Origin: an uncultured Coprococcus sp.
GTDB taxonomy: Bacteria > Bacillota_A > Clostridia > Lachnospirales > Lachnospiraceae
NCBI GenBank assembly: GCA_900767685.1
Contig: CAAGAB010000348.1
Location: 5,496-69,495 of the forward strand
Length of the DNA: 64,000 nt
Direction of reading: 5' to 3'
This document shows positions 63,120 to 64,000 of this stretch, piece by piece; within the stretch, counting starts at the first letter, position 1; the number at the start of each line of letters is the position of its first letter. The notes under the pieces are model-generated. The model saw nothing but the letters and a program-made list of their open reading frames with translations. It was not told the DNA's origin and did not search any database. The translations under genes and the position numbers were made by a program.

Positions 63120-63312
63120 GTCATATCCCCTCACACCATACATTTATTGCTTTATACACGCTGTTATAAGTTTACTATATTTTCTTATATTTTTCATCAC
63201 ATTTGACAAATAATTTCAAGTAAATTTCAAGTGAATGTACAAATTATATTATTTCAGTTAATTTCTGATTCAACATGTGCCCAACTATGCTTTCTTATCT
63301 ATATTATAAACT

Positions 63313-63855
63313 CTACAACCTCATTACCTTTCCGTTTCTGCAGCCATCAATATATTCTTCAAATATGTCACTTCCCAATGTATCCGGCTTACAAAGAACA
63401 ACCTCGACGTCCGAATCGTTCAATAATTCATTAACCTCAAGCCTGTTCTCTCTCTGTATCACTATACTGTTAACACGTGGCAGATTCTCATCTGTAATAT
63501 AATACAATCTTTTTTCATCATCACTTATCTCTTCAAGCATCTTAAAACCGATAAAAAAAACGTGACTCATATTATGGTCATCATATTTTTCACACACATC
63601 CCTGTAGCAAGGCTGCGTCTCACCATTTAATATTTCAAATTTCCTTACACCCATGAGGCCAGGAGTTTCATAGACATATGCCACATGTATTTCATTGTAA
63701 TCTGTTATTTCTTCCTTTAACTTTTCAATCGTCTGGTATATCAGGCAGTTGATCCTGCTCTCTGTCCCACATCCTGGTTTTTGATTTATGCAAATTACAG
63801 TATAGAGATTTCTTTTCTCCAACTGAAATTCCTGTGAAAAATCACTTAGTGCCAT
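63313..63855 (-). CDS. Hypothetical protein, possibly a vWA-like fold
   Basis: Protein of 180 residues without the tag, a signal peptide or a membrane segment. After a short polar start comes L-Y-T-V-I-C-I-N-Q then R-I-N-C-L-I-Y-Q-T-I-E-K-L-K-E-E-I and I-H-V-A-Y-V-Y-E-T. This strand-helix-strand order, with H-V-F-F-I-G-F later, resembles von Willebrand A domains, but the D-x-S-x-S metal site is missing (N-Q-K-P-G stands there). GAGAGGG lies before the ATG. It precedes the DUF6273 row on the same strand with a 193-base gap. The fold call is tentative. Confidence 0.6.
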   Translation of the reverse strand: MALSDFSQEFQLEKRNLYTVICINQKPGCGTESRINCLIYQTIEKLKEEITDYNEIHVAYVYETPGLMGVRKFEILNGETQPCYRDVCEKYDDHNMSHVFFIGFKMLEEISDDEKRLYYITDENLPRVNSIVIQRENRLEVNELLNDSDVEVVLCKPDTLGSDIFEEYIDGCRNGKVMRL

Positions 63856-64000
63856 ATGTAATCCCTCTCTTCTTCAAAGTTATTCGTCTTTTATTTATCT
63901 GATCATATTTTTTAGCTGATTTTGCTTTATACTATTCTGGGTTTATTACGTTTTTCTGTTTTGCTATATTATGCACTTTGAATAATTTTTTTTGCCAGCA
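63856..64000. other. Non-coding right edge
   Basis: AT-rich sequence upstream of the last gene. It contains only its ribosome-binding site and no convincing promoter or gene; the island may continue beyond the window. Confidence 0.5.

Overview
The window looks like a chromosome segment of a low-to-mid-GC anaerobic Firmicute, most likely a Lachnospiraceae member (Coprococcus, Roseburia or Butyrivibrio type). This is inferred from gene content: type III glutamine synthetase, AddAB with the clostridial Fe-S nuclease, a giant Reg_prop hybrid histidine kinase, an M18 aminopeptidase and DUF6273 proteins. No rRNA, intact tRNA, integrase or CRISPR array was seen. All genes but two lie on the minus strand, so transcription runs from high to low coordinates.

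Housekeeping part (1 to about 29.7 kb). In transcription order this holds: a PncC-type amidase, a metallophosphatase, glnA (type III, behind a possible attenuator), topB, a left-handed beta-helix protein, addB-addA, an ABC exporter pair, an M18 aminopeptidase followed by a 1442-residue hybrid sensor kinase, purE, and a pantothenate/CoA operon (DUF2520 reductase candidate, panB, panC, coaBC). Two small membrane proteins and a truncated gene follow. A clostridial REP-like palindrome pair and a tRNA-T-arm-like hairpin lie between genes.

Accessory island (about 29.8 to 64 kb, right end not reached). One run of about 20 kb (50.6 to 31.2 kb), tightly spaced or overlapping and probably one operon, encodes a HerA/DUF87 ATPase, a small helical acidic protein, an ADP-ribosyltransferase toxin with a helical N-terminus, a 51-residue protein, a zinc-ribbon FtsK/SpoIIIE ATPase with three modules, small helper proteins, an NrdG-like radical SAM protein, a Ser/Thr kinase with a triple threonine repeat, a coiled-coil protein, an FHA protein, a ClpB-like AAA+ ATPase, a zinc-ribbon/YARHG membrane protein and a SEDS-like membrane protein. 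This combines an EssC/EccC-like motor and toxin cargo (type VII-like) with a kinase-FHA-ClpV-like control set known from type VI secretion. I recognise no named system with this gene order.

Upstream of it (53.4 to 63.9 kb) is a run of eight proteins that share a 15-residue N-terminal tag, Y-[PA]-T-[VIL]-[SA]-x-[LV]-x3-[DE]-[KRQ]-x2-Y, placed in front of unrelated domains: NPCBM-like, FtsQ/DivIB-like, a membrane-tethered solute-binding protein, and five zinc-ribbon DUF6273 paralogues. A NADAR-family protein, a candidate ADP-ribose hydrolase, sits between this array and the toxin operon. My main hypothesis is that the tag docks these proteins on a common partner of the kinase/FHA/FtsK machine. 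Two genes of the island carry single-base frameshifts and two relics are present, so the locus is in active turnover or contains assembly errors.
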